DNA of 6,812 nucleotides from contig CAJXXD010000046.1 in NCBI GenBank assembly GCA_913062835.1, positions 1-6,812 of the forward strand, read 5' to 3'. The stretch comes from an uncultured Gammaproteobacteria bacterium (lineage in GTDB: Bacteria; Pseudomonadota; Gammaproteobacteria; Pseudomonadales; Litorivicinaceae). How positions within the stretch are numbered: position 1 is the stretch's first letter; each line of letters starts with the position of its first letter. Shown here in pieces: positions 6,064-6,812 of this stretch. The notes under the pieces are model-generated. The model saw only the letters and a list, made by a program, of their open reading frames with translations. It did no database searches and had not been told where the DNA came from. Both the position numbers and the translations under genes were made by a program.

Positions 6064-6812
6064 ATGTCTGACGCTTACTCAATCCAAGTCACTTCCGAAA
6101 ATTTTGAGACCGAGGTCTTACGCAAATCCCAAGAAACTCCGGTCTTGGTGGATTTTTATGCCGATTGGTGCGGCCCTTGTAAGAGCTTAGGCCCGATTCT
6201 TGAGCGGTTGGCTGAGGAATACCAGGGCGCGTTTATCCTGGCCAAGATTGATGCCGATGCCGAGCAAATGTTGGTGTCTGGTATGGGGGTTCGCTCATTA
6301 CCCACCGTCGTTTTGTTTAAAAACGGTCAGCCCGCGGATCATTTTATGGGCGCGTTGCCTGAGGGCGAAATCCGGGCGATGTTGGATAAGCATGTCGAAC
6401 GGGTTGAGGCGAGTCCTATTGAGCGCGCTCAAGCCCTGGTCGATGCCGGTCAGTACGATGAGGCCATTGCGCTGTATCAATTAATCACTGCGGATGATCC
6501 TGAAAACCATGAGGTGTATCTCGATATGGCACAGGCCCTTCTGAAGAAGGGGGATTTAGACAGCGCAGAGGCGATTGTTGAGCGGTTGCCTGAGGCACAA
6601 AAACTTGATCCCCGCGCGAAAGCCGTCGTGGCGAGCCGGACGTTTAGGGCGTTGTTGGAGGGTGCACCCGATCGTGCCACTTGTGAAACCCGCTTGAGTG
6701 ATGACGCGAACGATTCAGAAGCACAGTATTTCCTCGCGGTTCATCGCATGATGGCCGATGAGGTTGAGGCTGCGATCGAGGGGCTATTGACCTTGGTTCG
6801 AACGGATCGCTC
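6064..6812 (+). CDS. cnoX: Thioredoxin-TPR protein, CnoX/YbbN-like chaperedoxin, C-terminus cut off by window edge
   Basis: Cytosolic protein combining a thioredoxin domain with a helical repeat domain; relatives protect unfolding proteins during oxidative stress and hand them to chaperones. The frame is open for 249 codons to the window edge with no stop; E. coli YbbN has 284 residues, so some 30-40 are probably missing. The thioredoxin fold covers about 5-112, with PVLVDFYADWCGPCK (26-40) and the cis-proline P80 in RSLPTVVLFKNG. From about 118 on there are helical TPR-like repeats, for example AQALVDAGQYDEAIALYQLI (122-141) and AQALLKKGDLDSAEAIV (156-172). The active site is a complete WCGPC, unlike E. 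coli YbbN, which has a degenerate SQHC, so this protein is expected to be redox-active. No signal peptide is seen. The ATG is preceded by only a weak AGG. Length and repeats argue against a plain thioredoxin. Confidence 0.9.
   Translation, partial: MSDAYSIQVTSENFETEVLRKSQETPVLVDFYADWCGPCKSLGPILERLAEEYQGAFILAKIDADAEQMLVSGMGVRSLPTVVLFKNGQPADHFMGALPEGEIRAMLDKHVERVEASPIERAQALVDAGQYDEAIALYQLITADDPENHEVYLDMAQALLKKGDLDSAEAIVERLPEAQKLDPRAKAVVASRTFRALLEGAPDRATCETRLSDDANDSEAQYFLAVHRMMADEVEAAIEGLLTLVRTDR

Noticed and set aside
1..6812. Signs of a mobile island, CRISPR array, RNA gene or undescribed defence-type system
   Set aside because: No integrase, transposase, terminal repeats, spaced repeat arrays or tRNA-like sequence were seen. 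All genes belong to known families in a familiar order.

Overview
This window holds a SUF iron-sulfur cluster biogenesis locus from a Gram-negative bacterium, most likely a gammaproteobacterium. The evidence for that is the Rrf2-type SUF regulator at the head of the operon, the order regulator-sufB-sufC-sufD-sufS-sufT, a long-form SufT with an N-terminal extension, and a neighbouring thioredoxin-TPR (CnoX/YbbN-type) gene. The sequence is moderately GC-rich and looks uniform throughout. I cannot name a genus.

Layout. Positions 1-5508 carry, on the minus strand and therefore read right to left, six tightly packed genes: an Rrf2/IscR-like regulator (5056-5508), sufB (3614-5056), sufC (2871-3614), sufD (1684-2874), sufS (471-1691) and sufT (from 471, running off the left edge). 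Every junction overlaps by 1 to 8 bases. Positions 5509-5567 form the control region. It contains a perfect 10-bp inverted repeat with a 5-bp spacer that overlaps a sigma70-like promoter and has the GACT-N5-AGTC core of IscR type 1 sites. A second inverted repeat (7-bp arms) lies between it and the regulator start codon and includes the Shine-Dalgarno sequence. Upstream, on the same strand but outside this promoter, is sufE (5568-5993). A short divergent intergenic region (about 5994-6063) separates sufE from a plus-strand CnoX-like thioredoxin-TPR gene (6064 to the right edge, incomplete). No stretch longer than about 70 bases lacks a gene.

How the parts work together (family knowledge): SufS takes sulfur from cysteine onto its own active-site cysteine, and SufE accepts it and passes it to the SufBC2D scaffold. 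There SufB and SufD hold the nascent cluster and the SufC ATPase drives the conformational change. SufT is an accessory maturation factor. The Rrf2 protein probably senses cluster status and represses its own operon through the inverted repeat. The CnoX-like protein is a redox-active chaperone-type protein and is not a known SUF component.

I see no previously undescribed system here. The most interesting parts are the compact control region and the position of sufE outside the regulated promoter.
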